Shown here one piece after another: positions 25,966 through 34,987 of a stretch of DNA of 64,000 nucleotides (position 1 is the stretch's first letter; each line of letters opens with the position of its first letter). Source of the stretch: Rhizobium sp. BK418 (GTDB lineage Bacteria; Pseudomonadota; Alphaproteobacteria; Rhizobiales; Rhizobiaceae); contig NZ_SLZK01000006.1 in NCBI RefSeq assembly GCF_004341105.1, positions 372,001 to 436,000 of the forward strand. Direction: 5' to 3'. Both the position numbers and the translations under genes were made by a program. Under the pieces are notes generated by a model, which was given only the letters and a program-made list of their open reading frames with translations, did no database searches and was not told the origin of the DNA.

Positions 25966-26751
25966 ATGGCGGTCTCCGCACTTGAAACTCAGGCCAAGCC
26001 GCGGGTGGTGCTTTGCGCCCGCGGCCTGCGCCGCGATTTCGGCGGCTTCACAGCCGTCAAGAACGTCGATCTCGATGTGCATGATGCGAGCGTCCATGCG
26101 CTGATCGGGCCGAATGGCGCCGGCAAGACGACGGTATTCAACCTGCTCACCAAGTTCCTGCAGCCGACGTCGGGCACGATCACGCTGATGGGCACCGATA
26201 TCACCAGGACGCCGCCGGACAGAGTAGCCCGCATGGGCCTCGTCCGCTCCTTCCAGATCTCGGCGGTTTTTCCGCATTTGACCGTGCTCGACAATGTGCG
26301 GGTCGCCCTGCAGCGGCCGAACAATCTTTCTACGCAATTCTGGCGACCGCTTTCGGCGCTCGACAGCCTGAACGAGCGGGCCGAGCAGCTGCTTGCGAGC
26401 GTCGGGCTTGCCAAAGAGCGCGATCACATCGCCGCCGATCTCTCCTATGGCCGCAAACGGGTGCTCGAAATCGCCACCACGCTGGCGCTCGATCCGAAAG
26501 TTCTGCTTCTCGATGAGCCGATGGCCGGCATGGGGCAGGAGGACGTCAGCGTCGTCTCTGCCATCATCCGCGACGTCGCCCGTGACCGGGCCGTGCTGAT
26601 GGTCGAGCACAATCTGTCCGTCGTCGCCAATATCTGCCAGCATGTGACCGTATTGCAGCGTGGCGAGATCCTCGCAGAGGGCGACTATGCGACCGTCAGC
26701 CAGGACGAGCGCGTTCGCCAGGCCTATATGGGCACGGAGGAGCATCACTGA
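25966..26751 (+). CDS. Branched-chain-type ABC transporter ATP-binding protein LivG-like
   Basis: First ATPase of the importer, 261 residues. Walker A is GPNGAGKTTVFNLLT (near residue 44), the Q-loop RSFQISAVFPHLTVLDNVR, and the LivG-type signature LSYGRKRVLEIATTLALDP is followed by KVLLLDEPMAGMGQED. It begins three bases after the binding-protein stop and its last base overlaps the next ATG, so the operon is tightly packed. Confidence 0.9.
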   Translation: MAVSALETQAKPRVVLCARGLRRDFGGFTAVKNVDLDVHDASVHALIGPNGAGKTTVFNLLTKFLQPTSGTITLMGTDITRTPPDRVARMGLVRSFQISAVFPHLTVLDNVRVALQRPNNLSTQFWRPLSALDSLNERAEQLLASVGLAKERDHIAADLSYGRKRVLEIATTLALDPKVLLLDEPMAGMGQEDVSVVSAIIRDVARDRAVLMVEHNLSVVANICQHVTVLQRGEILAEGDYATVSQDERVRQAYMGTEEHH

Positions 26752-27452
26752 TGGCGGCACTTCTGGAAGTCCAGGGGCTGAACGCCTGGTATGGCGAAAG
26801 CCACATCCTGCATGGGATCGATATGACGGTCGGCGAGGGCGAGACGGTGACGATCCTCGGCCGCAACGGCGTCGGCAAGACGACGACCCTGCGCACCATC
26901 ACCGGCATCGTGCGCGCCCGAAAGGGAAAGATCAGCTTTGCCGGGACCGATATGATGCCGGTGCCGCTTCACAAGACGGCGCATAAAGGCATCGGTTTCG
27001 TTCCCGAAGAGCGGGGCATATTCTCGACACTGACCGTTTCAGAGAATCTGATGTTGCCGCCTGTCGTGGCCCCCGGCGGCATGAGCCTCGACGAAATCTA
27101 CGAACTTTTTCCGAACCTTTACGAGAGGCGCACGAGCTCCGGCACGAAGCTCTCCGGCGGCGAACAGCAGATGCTGGCGATCGCCCGCATTTTGCGGACC
27201 GGCGTGCGTCTGCTGTTGCTCGACGAGCCGACGGAGGGGCTGGCGCCCGTCATCGTGCAACGTATCGGTGAGGTTCTGAAGACGCTGAAGGAGCGCGGCA
27301 TGACCATCGTGCTCGTCGAACAGAACTTCCGTTTCGCAAGCCGTATTGCCGATCGCTTCTATCTGATGGATCATGGCCAGATGGTCTCGGAATTCCCGGT
27401 CGGCGAACTGCCGCAGCGCATGGATATGCTGCACAAGGTTCTGGGAGTGTGA
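26751..27452 (+). CDS. Branched-chain-type ABC transporter ATP-binding protein LivF-like
   Basis: Second ATPase, 233 residues. Walker A is GRNGVGKTTTLRTITG, the loop GIGFVPEERGIFSTLTVSEN is a LivF hallmark, and the signature LSGGEQQMLAIARIL precedes LLLLDEPTEGLAPV. It overlaps the LivG-like gene by one base and is followed four bases later by the first permease. Confidence 0.9.
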   Translation: MAALLEVQGLNAWYGESHILHGIDMTVGEGETVTILGRNGVGKTTTLRTITGIVRARKGKISFAGTDMMPVPLHKTAHKGIGFVPEERGIFSTLTVSENLMLPPVVAPGGMSLDEIYELFPNLYERRTSSGTKLSGGEQQMLAIARILRTGVRLLLLDEPTEGLAPVIVQRIGEVLKTLKERGMTIVLVEQNFRFASRIADRFYLMDHGQMVSEFPVGELPQRMDMLHKVLGV

Positions 27453-27456
27453 CGCG

Positions 27457-28344
27457 ATGACGATGATCTTCGGCATTCCCTTGCAGGCGCTGTTCGGCCA
27501 GCTGCTGATCGGTCTGATTAACGGATCTTTCTACGCTCTCCTGAGTCTCGGCCTTGCGATCATTTTCGGGCTACTGCGCGTCATCAATTTCGCGCATGGC
27601 GCCCAGTATATGCTGGGCGCCTTCGTAGCTTATCTACTCCTGAATTATCTCGGCATCGGTTATTGGCCATCACTGATCCTGGCGCCCGTCATTGTCGGTT
27701 TCGCCGGAGCGATCATCGAGCGGCTCTTCCTGCGCCGGCTCTACGATCTTGACCCCCTTTATGGCCTGCTTTTCACCTTCGGGCTGGCGCTCGCCGTTGA
27801 GGGCACCTTCCGTTACCTCTACGGCTCGTCAGGCCAGCCTTACGCGACGCCGCCGGCCCTTGCCGGCGGAATCAATCTCGGCTTCATGTTCCTGCCGATC
27901 TATCGCGGTTGGGTGGTGATCGTTTCGCTTGTCGTCTGCATCGGCACCTGGCTGCTGATCGAAAAGACCAAGCTTGGTGCCTATCTGCGATCGGCGACGG
28001 AAAATGCCACTATCGTGCAGGCCTTCGGCGTCAATGTGCCGGTTCTCTTGACCTTCACTTATGCGCTCGGGGCCGGCCTTGCCGCCTTTGCCGGCGTGCT
28101 GGCAGCGCCCATCTACCAGGTTTCGCCGCTGATGGGATCCAATATGATCATCATCGTCTTCGCGGTGGTCGTCGTCGGCGGCATGGGTTCGATCATGGGC
28201 GCCATCATCACCGGCTATGTGCTCGGCATCGCGGAGGGCCTGACCAAGGTTTTCTATCCGGAAGCTTCGAATATTGTCATCTTTGTGATCATGGCGATCG
28301 TGCTTCTCATCAGGCCCGCGGGCCTCTTCGGCCGGGATGCGTGA
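27457..28344 (+). CDS. Branched-chain-type ABC transporter permease LivH-like
   Basis: First permease, 295 residues and about eight membrane helices. The N-terminal LIGLINGSFYALLSLGLAII and then LLRVINFAHGAQYMLGA are LivH landmarks; GSIMGAIITGYVLGIAEGL is the cytoplasmic coupling region. The ATG at 27457 was taken because it follows the LivF stop closely; the longer frame upstream merely reads through livF in another frame. Confidence 0.9.
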   Translation: MTMIFGIPLQALFGQLLIGLINGSFYALLSLGLAIIFGLLRVINFAHGAQYMLGAFVAYLLLNYLGIGYWPSLILAPVIVGFAGAIIERLFLRRLYDLDPLYGLLFTFGLALAVEGTFRYLYGSSGQPYATPPALAGGINLGFMFLPIYRGWVVIVSLVVCIGTWLLIEKTKLGAYLRSATENATIVQAFGVNVPVLLTFTYALGAGLAAFAGVLAAPIYQVSPLMGSNMIIIVFAVVVVGGMGSIMGAIITGYVLGIAEGLTKVFYPEASNIVIFVIMAIVLLIRPAGLFGRDA

Positions 28345-28345
28345 C

Positions 28346-29335
28346 ATGGCTGACATCACCGAAACGATCCGAACGGAAAAGAGCCGCACTGCCCTTTCGG
28401 TGCAGACCGGATTCCTGATCATCGGGCTCCTGCTTCTGTTGCTCGCGCCCTTCTTCTTCTATCCGATCTTCCTGATGAAGCTGCTTTGCTTCGCCCTCTT
28501 TGCCTGCGCCTTCAACCTTCTGCTCGGCTATACCGGCCTGCTTTCCTTCGGCCATGCGACCTTCTTCGGCGGCGCCGCCTATTTTACCGCCTATACGGTG
28601 AAGAGCTGGGGCTTTCCGCCGGAGCTCGGCATCTTCGTCGGCGTGCTCGGGGCCACGGTGCTCGGCCTCGTCATGGGTTTCTTTGCGATCCGCCGGCAGG
28701 GCATCTATTTCGCCATGATCACGCTGGCGCTGTCGCAGATGTTCTTCTTCTTCTGTCTGCAGGCAAAATTCACCGAAGGCGAGGACGGCATCCAGTCGGT
28801 GCCGCGCGGACATCTCTTCGGCTTCATCGATCTGAACAGCTCGACCAACATGTATTATTTCGTGCTGGCGGTGTTCGTGATCGGGCTGCTGATCATCTGG
28901 CGCTTCATCAACTCGCCTTTCGGCATGATCCTGAAATCCATCCGCGAGAATGAGCAGCGGGCAATCTCGCTCGGCTATTCCGTGGCACGTTACAAGCTCG
29001 GCGCTTTCGTGATGTCGGCAGCGCTTGCCGGGCTTGCGGGATCGGTCAAGGCGCTGGTCTTCCAGTTCGCGACGCTGACGGATGTCGCCTGGCAGATGTC
29101 GGGCGAGGTGATCCTGATGACGCTGCTTGGTGGTATTGGCACCTTGATCGGTCCGACCTTCGGCGCGGGCCTTGTCGTGACGCTGGAAAACTATCTGGCG
29201 ACCTCGGAATTTCCGGTCACCATCATCACCGGCATCGTCTTCATGATCTGCGTGCTGATCTTCCGCCGCGGCATCATCGGTGAATTCTACGCCTCTCGGC
29301 TCGGGCGTAAGCTGGGCTTTGTCTATCGTCGCTGA
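28346..29335 (+). CDS. Branched-chain-type ABC transporter permease LivM-like
   Basis: Second permease, 329 residues. It opens with a charged stretch, then LLLLLAPFFFYPIFLMKLL, and carries LLGYTGLLSFGHATFFGG, the LivM landmark, and LLGGIGTLIGPTFGAG. The start could also be an ATG nine bases earlier (28337) overlapping livH. It completes an importer with the order binding protein-LivG-LivF-LivH-LivM. Confidence 0.9.
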   Translation: MADITETIRTEKSRTALSVQTGFLIIGLLLLLLAPFFFYPIFLMKLLCFALFACAFNLLLGYTGLLSFGHATFFGGAAYFTAYTVKSWGFPPELGIFVGVLGATVLGLVMGFFAIRRQGIYFAMITLALSQMFFFFCLQAKFTEGEDGIQSVPRGHLFGFIDLNSSTNMYYFVLAVFVIGLLIIWRFINSPFGMILKSIRENEQRAISLGYSVARYKLGAFVMSAALAGLAGSVKALVFQFATLTDVAWQMSGEVILMTLLGGIGTLIGPTFGAGLVVTLENYLATSEFPVTIITGIVFMICVLIFRRGIIGEFYASRLGRKLGFVYRR

Positions 29336-29390
29336 ACGGGCGGACCTCTTCTCCTGCAACGGGTGAAGATGTGCAGCGGCGCCGCGAAAT

Positions 29391-29420
29391 CCCATCTCGC
29401 CGGTCCCCCGGGGAGATGGG
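29391..29420. other. Long palindrome between the livM-like and GMC genes
   Basis: CCCATCTC-g-CCGG-TCCC-CCGG-g-GAGATGGG, a stem of 12 pairs with one G-G mismatch, in the 112-base gap after the importer. It is not followed by a T-run. It may reduce readthrough into the enzyme genes or be one of the dispersed intergenic palindromes of rhizobia. Confidence 0.5.
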
Positions 29421-29447
29421 ACGCAGCCATTTCGGAGTGCACGATCC

Positions 29448-31043
29448 ATGGATCGCTATGACTACATTATCGTCGGGGCAGGCAGTGCCGGCTGCGTGCT
29501 CGCGAACCGGCTCTCTGCCGACCGCAATGTGAGGGTCTTGCTGCTGGAGGCGGGCGGGAATGACAATTACCACTGGATCCATATTCCAGTCGGTTATCTC
29601 TACTGCATCAACAATCCGCGCACGGACTGGTGTTTTACAACCGCACCCGAGGACGGGCTGAACGGGCGGGCACTCAACTATCCGCGCGGAAAGGTGCTCG
29701 GCGGCTGCTCCTCGATCAACGGCATGATCTATATGCGCGGCCAGGGTCGCGACTACGACCTCTGGCGTCAAATGGGGTGCACCGGCTGGGGCTGGGATGA
29801 CGTCCTGCCCTTCTTTCGCAAGTCGGAGGATCACTACAAAGGCGAGGACGAGATGCATGGCGCCGGCGGCGAATGGCGCGTGGAAAAGGCGCGGGTGCGC
29901 TGGGATGTGCTGGACGCTTTCCAGCAGGCCGCCAAGGAGGCCGGAATTCCTGAAACGGCCGATTTCAACCGCGGCACAAACGAAGGTTCCGGCTATTTCG
30001 ACGTCAACCAGCGTTCCGGCATCCGCTGGAATGCGACGAAGGCCTTTTTGCGTCCGGCGATGAAACGCGGCAACCTAACCGTGATGACCAAGGCGCAGGT
30101 GCGGCGGCTGCTGGTCGAGGAAGGCGCCGTAGTCGGTGTCGAATATCAATATGGCGGCACCGCAAAGCGGGCTTACGCAGCGAGGGAAACCGTGCTGTCT
30201 GCCGGCTCCATCGGCTCGCCGCATATTCTGGAGCTTTCCGGCATTGGCCGTGGCGAGGTTCTTCAGCAGGCAGGCATCGATACGCTGACCGACGTGAAGG
30301 GCATTGGCGAAAACCTGCAGGATCATCTGCAGCTTCGCCTCGCCTACAAGGTTACCGGTGTGCCGACGCTCAACGAAAAGGCTTCGAAGCTGATCGGAAA
30401 GGCGGCGATCGGGCTCGAATATCTCGTGCGCCGTTCCGGGCCGATGGCGATGGCGCCAAGCCAGCTTGGCATTTTCACCCGTTCCGGCCCCGATAAGGAA
30501 ACCCCCGATCTGCAATATCATGTCCAGCCGGTGTCGCTGGAAAAATTCGGCGATCCCGTCCATCCCTTTCCGGCGATCACGGCGAGCGTCTGCAATCTGC
30601 GGCCGGAAAGCCGCGGTTCCGTGCACGTTTCCAGCCCCGATTTTGCTGCCCAGCCCGTCATTGCGCCAAAATACCTCTCGACGCAGCGCGATCGCGACAT
30701 AGCTGTTCGTTCGATAAGGCTGACGCGCCGGATCGTGGCACAACCCTCCTTCGCTCGCTTTCACCCGGAGGAGTTCAAGCCGGGGCCGAGCTACCGAAGC
30801 GAAGCGGAACTGGAAAAGGCGGCAGGCGATATCGGCACGACGATCTTCCATCCGGTCGGCACCTGCCGCATGGGGGTGGACAGGGACAGCGTGGTCGATC
30901 CGCGGCTGCGGCTGCGGGCGCTCGCCAAACTCAGGATAGCAGACGCCTCGGTGATGCCGGCCATCACGTCGGGCAATACCAACTCGCCGACGATCATGAT
31001 CGCCGAAAAGGCGGCGGCCATGATCCTCGAGGACAACAGATAG
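29448..31043 (+). CDS. GMC-family FAD alcohol dehydrogenase (choline-dehydrogenase-like)
   Basis: FAD flavoenzyme of the glucose-methanol-choline family, 531 residues. The FAD motif is DYIIVGAGSAGCVLANRLS, GMC signature 1 PRGKVLGGCSSINGMIYMRG, signature 2 GSIGSPHILELSGIG, and the catalytic region HPVGTCRMG with NTNSPTIMIAEKAA. It oxidises a primary alcohol to an aldehyde; choline itself is not assured because no betaine aldehyde dehydrogenase is near. It lies between the importer and a beta-hydroxyacid dehydrogenase, and a shared substrate route is plausible. Confidence 0.9.
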   Translation: MDRYDYIIVGAGSAGCVLANRLSADRNVRVLLLEAGGNDNYHWIHIPVGYLYCINNPRTDWCFTTAPEDGLNGRALNYPRGKVLGGCSSINGMIYMRGQGRDYDLWRQMGCTGWGWDDVLPFFRKSEDHYKGEDEMHGAGGEWRVEKARVRWDVLDAFQQAAKEAGIPETADFNRGTNEGSGYFDVNQRSGIRWNATKAFLRPAMKRGNLTVMTKAQVRRLLVEEGAVVGVEYQYGGTAKRAYAARETVLSAGSIGSPHILELSGIGRGEVLQQAGIDTLTDVKGIGENLQDHLQLRLAYKVTGVPTLNEKASKLIGKAAIGLEYLVRRSGPMAMAPSQLGIFTRSGPDKETPDLQYHVQPVSLEKFGDPVHPFPAITASVCNLRPESRGSVHVSSPDFAAQPVIAPKYLSTQRDRDIAVRSIRLTRRIVAQPSFARFHPEEFKPGPSYRSEAELEKAAGDIGTTIFHPVGTCRMGVDRDSVVDPRLRLRALAKLRIADASVMPAITSGNTNSPTIMIAEKAAAMILEDNR

Positions 31044-31052
31044 GAGATGACC

Positions 31053-31934
31053 ATGGCAAGGATCGCATTTATCGGCCTCGGCAATATGGGCGGACCGATG
31101 GCCGCCAATCTCGTCAAGGTCGGCCATGAGGTGCTCGGTTTCGACCTCGCTGCTCCTGTCCTGAAGGCAGCCGAGGAAAGCGGCATAAAGCCGGCTAGCC
31201 ATGCCAGCCAGGCGGTCAAGGACGCGGATATCGTCATTACCATGCTGCCGCAGGGCAGGCACGTGCTGACGGCCTGGACCGATATCTTGCAGTCGACCGC
31301 GCAGGGCACGCTCGTCATCGACTGCTCGACGATCGATGTCGAAAGCAGCCGCAGGGCACACGAGATGGCGAAGGCTGCAAGCTGCCTGTCGCTTGATGCG
31401 CCGGTCTCTGGCGGCACGGGCGGGGCAAGCGCCGGCACGCTGACCTTCATGGCCGGCGGTTCCGAAGAGGCTTTCGCCAAGGCGAAGCCGATCCTCGAGG
31501 CTATGGGCAAGAAGATCGTCCATTGCGGTGAGGCAGGTGCCGGACAGGCGGCGAAAATCTGCAACAATATGATCCTCGGCATTTCGATGGTTGGCGTTTG
31601 TGAGGCCTTCGTGCTTGCCGAAAAACTTGGCCTTTCACATCAGGCGCTCTTCGATGTCGCCTCCACCTCGTCGGGCCAGTGCTGGTCGATCAACACCTAT
31701 TGCCCGGTGCCGGGACCTGTGCCGACCTCGCCTGCCAATAATGACTATAAGCCGGGCTTTGCCGCAGCGCTGATGCTGAAGGATCTCAGGCTCTCGCAGG
31801 AGGCTGCGCTCGCAAGCGGCGCGTCCACGCCGCTTGGCGCGGAAGCGGCCCAGCTCTACGCGCTCTTCGAGAAGCTCGGCAATGGCGGCAAGGATTTCTC
31901 AGCAATAATCGAGATGTTTCGTGAAAAGATGTGA
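31053..31934 (+). CDS. 3-hydroxyisobutyrate-dehydrogenase-type oxidoreductase
   Basis: NAD-dependent beta-hydroxyacid dehydrogenase, 293 residues. It has the nucleotide motif IAFIGLGNMGGPMAANLVK, the substrate loop DAPVSGGTGGASAGTLTFMA and the catalytic Lys in GAGQAAKICNNMILG. MmsB of valine breakdown is the best match, consistent with a branched-chain-type importer upstream, but related enzymes act on tartronate semialdehyde or other acids. AGGAG six bases before 31053 favours this ATG over one at 31047. Confidence 0.85.
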   Translation: MARIAFIGLGNMGGPMAANLVKVGHEVLGFDLAAPVLKAAEESGIKPASHASQAVKDADIVITMLPQGRHVLTAWTDILQSTAQGTLVIDCSTIDVESSRRAHEMAKAASCLSLDAPVSGGTGGASAGTLTFMAGGSEEAFAKAKPILEAMGKKIVHCGEAGAGQAAKICNNMILGISMVGVCEAFVLAEKLGLSHQALFDVASTSSGQCWSINTYCPVPGPVPTSPANNDYKPGFAAALMLKDLRLSQEAALASGASTPLGAEAAQLYALFEKLGNGGKDFSAIIEMFREKM

Positions 31935-31937
31935 GGT

Positions 31938-32993
31938 TCAGATCGAGCGCTCCCAATAGGCGCCGATGCTCATCTTGTGACGGTCGTGGCCGCGCTCGGT
32001 CTTGAGGAAATCGCGAATGCGCTTGGCCTCGGACCTCTCGCAACCGGCCCAGACGAAGGTGTCCGCGTCAGCATTCGAAAGCGCCGTCTTGATGGCGCTT
32101 TCGATGAGACCCATGGTACCCGCGGGTGCGCCGTTACGATGCATCCAGGTGAGATCGACCGTAGCGGCCGATGGCACGGGAAGTTCTTCCGCGGGGCCAT
32201 CGACTTCCAGGAAGATGCGCAGATGCGTCTCCGCTGGAACTTCGGCGGCGATGCGGGAGATGGCGGGCAGAGCCGCCTCGTCTCCGGCAAGGATCATCGC
32301 TGCCGCATCGGGGACGCCGCCGCCACCGGGACCGAGTGCGCCGGCGATATCGCCGGGCGTGGCGTTCACCGCCCATTCGGTGCCGGGCATGTTTTCGCCC
32401 TCATGCAATACGAAATCGATATCGATTTCACCGCGCTCCAGATCGACGCTGCGGAACGTATAGATGCGTACAGTCAGCGCATCCTCGTCTTTGGCCCATT
32501 CGATGCGCCCATCCGAACGCAGTTTCGGCCAGATGGGCGTTCGGCCCTTCGGAGGGATGAGCAGCCGAAAATGCAGGCCGCCGTGAGCGAAATGTCGCGT
32601 GTCCTCGCAAGCAATGGTCACGCGGCGCATATGCGGACTGATATTGCGGGCGCCGACCACGCGGATTTCGCGCAGGTCCGGCAAGCGGTCTGCCTTCGGT
32701 GCGTCCGACCAGGCGAGTTCAAGCGCATCCTCACCGGCGAACTGGAAGAGATGCTCGGCGAGCACTGAGCGAACATTTTGGAGTGCTCGCGCACTTTTGC
32801 AGGAGAGCTCGATCGCGAGCTTGCGGCCTTCTTGGCGGATCTCTGCCTTGCCGATCGTCATCTCCAGTGACACCTGGTCGCCGTCGCGTTTGACGGTGCT
32901 GTGTTCGACGAAATGGGTGCAAAGCTCATCAAGTATTCTGATGGGATCGACGGCGATCGCGACGCCGGATGCGGTGAAACCTTCAGCCATCAT
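31938..32993 (-). CDS. Siderophore-interacting protein with N-terminal DUF2218 domain
   Basis: Cytoplasmic flavin reductase expected to release iron from imported ferric siderophore. Residues 1-100 form a DUF2218 domain (ILDELCTHFVEHSTVK, SCKSARALQNVRSVLAEHL). Residues 110-350 form the SIP FAD/NAD(P)H domain with the flavin motif LTVRIYTFR and the C-terminal DTFVWAGCERSEAKRIRDFL. Fused architecture of 351 residues. Its start overlaps the fhuB-like stop by four bases. The companion importer and receptor upstream make it the last gene of a siderophore-use operon. Confidence 0.88.
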   Translation of the reverse strand: MMAEGFTASGVAIAVDPIRILDELCTHFVEHSTVKRDGDQVSLEMTIGKAEIRQEGRKLAIELSCKSARALQNVRSVLAEHLFQFAGEDALELAWSDAPKADRLPDLREIRVVGARNISPHMRRVTIACEDTRHFAHGGLHFRLLIPPKGRTPIWPKLRSDGRIEWAKDEDALTVRIYTFRSVDLERGEIDIDFVLHEGENMPGTEWAVNATPGDIAGALGPGGGGVPDAAAMILAGDEAALPAISRIAAEVPAETHLRIFLEVDGPAEELPVPSAATVDLTWMHRNGAPAGTMGLIESAIKTALSNADADTFVWAGCERSEAKRIRDFLKTERGHDRHKMSIGAYWERSI

Positions 32994-34987
32994 TGTTTGA
33001 TGTCCTTTCGCGAGAGCAGCCAGACGAGATAGGGGCCGCCGATCAGGGCAGCGAAGAGGCTGACCGGCACCTGATAAGGGTAGATGACGACGCGCGAGAG
33101 CCAGTCAGCTGTCATCAGCACGCCGGCGCCGAGGAGCACGCTTGCAGCAAGCTGCTGGCCCGGCCGATAGAAACCGACCAGCCGCGCGAGATGTGGGGCA
33201 ATGAGCCCGGTAAGGCTGAGCGGCCCGATAAGGAATGAGGCGATTGCCGTCATCAGCGCGGCGATGATCGCCAATGTCAGGCGGCTTGCGCCGACATGAA
33301 GGCCGAGGGAACGGCTGGAATTACCGCCGAGCGGCAGGATCACCAACCAGCGGCCAAGGAAGGGCAATGGCGCAACGAGCACCAGCAGCGAGACAATTGC
33401 GGTCCAGGCCTCGAACGCGCCGGCACGATTGGTCGAGCCGGATAACCAGGTGAGCAGGATATATCCGCGCATATCGCCCTGCGCGAGCACCATGGTGACG
33501 ATCGCCATAGCGAAGGCGCCGATGCCGACACCGGCAAGCAGCATACGCTCCGGCGAGAATTGTGCCCGGGCGGAAATGGCGATCATCGCCAGGAATGCGG
33601 TAAGCGCGCCAAGCGCCATGGCGAGAAGCATGATGAGAGGCGAGGGGAAGCCGAAGAGGAAGAGCGCCGCCGTCAGCCCCGCTCCGGCGCCGCCGCTGAT
33701 GCCGAGCACCTCGGGACTTGCGATCGGATTGCCGGTCATCCGCTGCATGATGAAGCCGGCTGCTGCGAGCATGCCGCCGGCACCGGCCGCGACGATGATG
33801 CGGGGAAGGCGGAACGGCAGGAGATCAGTGAAGAGCGCGCCGGTTGCGATAGTCCAGCCGCTATTCGCCGGCCCGAGGGTGAGGAAGACAGCGAAGAGCA
33901 GGACGATTGCGCCGGAGAGCGCAGCTAGAGCCGAAAGCGGTTTCGCCAGTCTCGTGAGCGCCTGTGTAGATTGCGCTGCGACGGCTGTGACCGAGTGCAC
34001 GCGCGGCAGCAGAAAAAGCAGCAACGGCCCGCCGAGCAGGGCGGTCGCAGCACCGGTTGGCGCAAGATCGGTAAATCCGGGGCCGAGGATTTGGGTCAGG
34101 CAATCGGTGAGGAAGAGCAGACCGGCGCCGGTGAGCGGTGCTGCGACGAGCAGGCCTTTGGTGCTGCGCGAGCCCAAGGCCCTTGCGATTGCGGGGGCGG
34201 CGAGGCCGAGGAATCCGATCACGCCGACTTCGGCCGTGACCGACGCTGCAAGCCACACGGCAAGCGCAAGGATGGCGAAGCGCGCAGAGTGCAGTGCGAG
34301 GCCGAGGCTTTTGGCGCTGCTGTCATCCAGCGCGAGAATGCGCAACGGCCGCACTAGGAACAGGGCCGCAGCGAAGCCGAGGATAAGGCGGGGACCAAGC
34401 GCAAATACGCCGTTCCAGTCCTGCTGGCTCAGCGAACCGGCACCCCAGATATAGATCGACATGGCGTATTCGCCGCGCGCCAGGATAAGAGTAACGCTGA
34501 GCGCAGCGGCGATCATGCTGATGATCATGCCCGAGAGCGTGACGGTGACCGGATCGAGCCCGCGTCGCCAACTCAAGGCGAGGACGATCGCGACGGCGGC
34601 AAGCCCGCCGCCAAAGGCAACCATCTCTCGCGAGAAGCCGATCAGCAGCGGCGAAAAGCTGAGAGCCGCCGTCATTGCCAGCTCCGCGCCCGAGGCAATG
34701 CCGAGCGTCGAGGCATCGGCAATCGGATTGCGCAGCACCCGCTGCAGCAGTGCACCGGAAAGGCCTAGGGCGGCGCCGGCGACCAGAGCCAATACGCCGC
34801 GGGGCATGATGCTGTTCCAGAGCAGAACGTGATTGAGGATGGCAGCTTGAGCGGTGTCGCCTGGTACCAGCGGCCGTGTCGCGATCAAGAGCGCAAAGGC
34901 TGCGATACACATCACCGGCAACGCGAGAGCGGCAACGAGGATGCTGGCGCCCCGGGCGGGTCTGGCGAGGCTAACCGTTCCATGCAT
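32990..34987 (-). CDS. fhuB: Iron-siderophore ABC permease, FhuB type (fused double domain)
   Basis: Two FecCD permease domains in one 665-residue chain, as in FhuB of ferric hydroxamate uptake. Each half has about ten helices and the landmarks NPIADASTLGIASGAELAMT (first half) and NPIASPEVLGISGGAGAGLT (second), plus TGLIAPHLARLVGF near the end. The ATG at 34987 with GGGAGGG eight bases upstream was preferred over a longer frame starting at 35062; it overlaps the fhuD-like gene by 17 bases. Confidence 0.88.
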   Translation of the reverse strand: MHGTVSLARPARGASILVAALALPVMCIAAFALLIATRPLVPGDTAQAAILNHVLLWNSIMPRGVLALVAGAALGLSGALLQRVLRNPIADASTLGIASGAELAMTAALSFSPLLIGFSREMVAFGGGLAAVAIVLALSWRRGLDPVTVTLSGMIISMIAAALSVTLILARGEYAMSIYIWGAGSLSQQDWNGVFALGPRLILGFAAALFLVRPLRILALDDSSAKSLGLALHSARFAILALAVWLAASVTAEVGVIGFLGLAAPAIARALGSRSTKGLLVAAPLTGAGLLFLTDCLTQILGPGFTDLAPTGAATALLGGPLLLFLLPRVHSVTAVAAQSTQALTRLAKPLSALAALSGAIVLLFAVFLTLGPANSGWTIATGALFTDLLPFRLPRIIVAAGAGGMLAAAGFIMQRMTGNPIASPEVLGISGGAGAGLTAALFLFGFPSPLIMLLAMALGALTAFLAMIAISARAQFSPERMLLAGVGIGAFAMAIVTMVLAQGDMRGYILLTWLSGSTNRAGAFEAWTAIVSLLVLVAPLPFLGRWLVILPLGGNSSRSLGLHVGASRLTLAIIAALMTAIASFLIGPLSLTGLIAPHLARLVGFYRPGQQLAASVLLGAGVLMTADWLSRVVIYPYQVPVSLFAALIGGPYLVWLLSRKDIKQ

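Noticed and set aside
25408..26760. 450-codon open frame on the minus strand
   Set aside because: Antisense shadow of the binding-protein and LivG-like genes; no family features.
29448..31043. Naming the GMC gene betA (choline dehydrogenase)
   Set aside because: Family motifs fit, but betB, betI and choline transport genes are absent, and GMC enzymes vary widely in substrate.
30075..31523. 482-codon open frame on the minus strand
   Set aside because: Antisense to the GMC oxidoreductase and hydroxyacid dehydrogenase genes, both with clear catalytic motifs.
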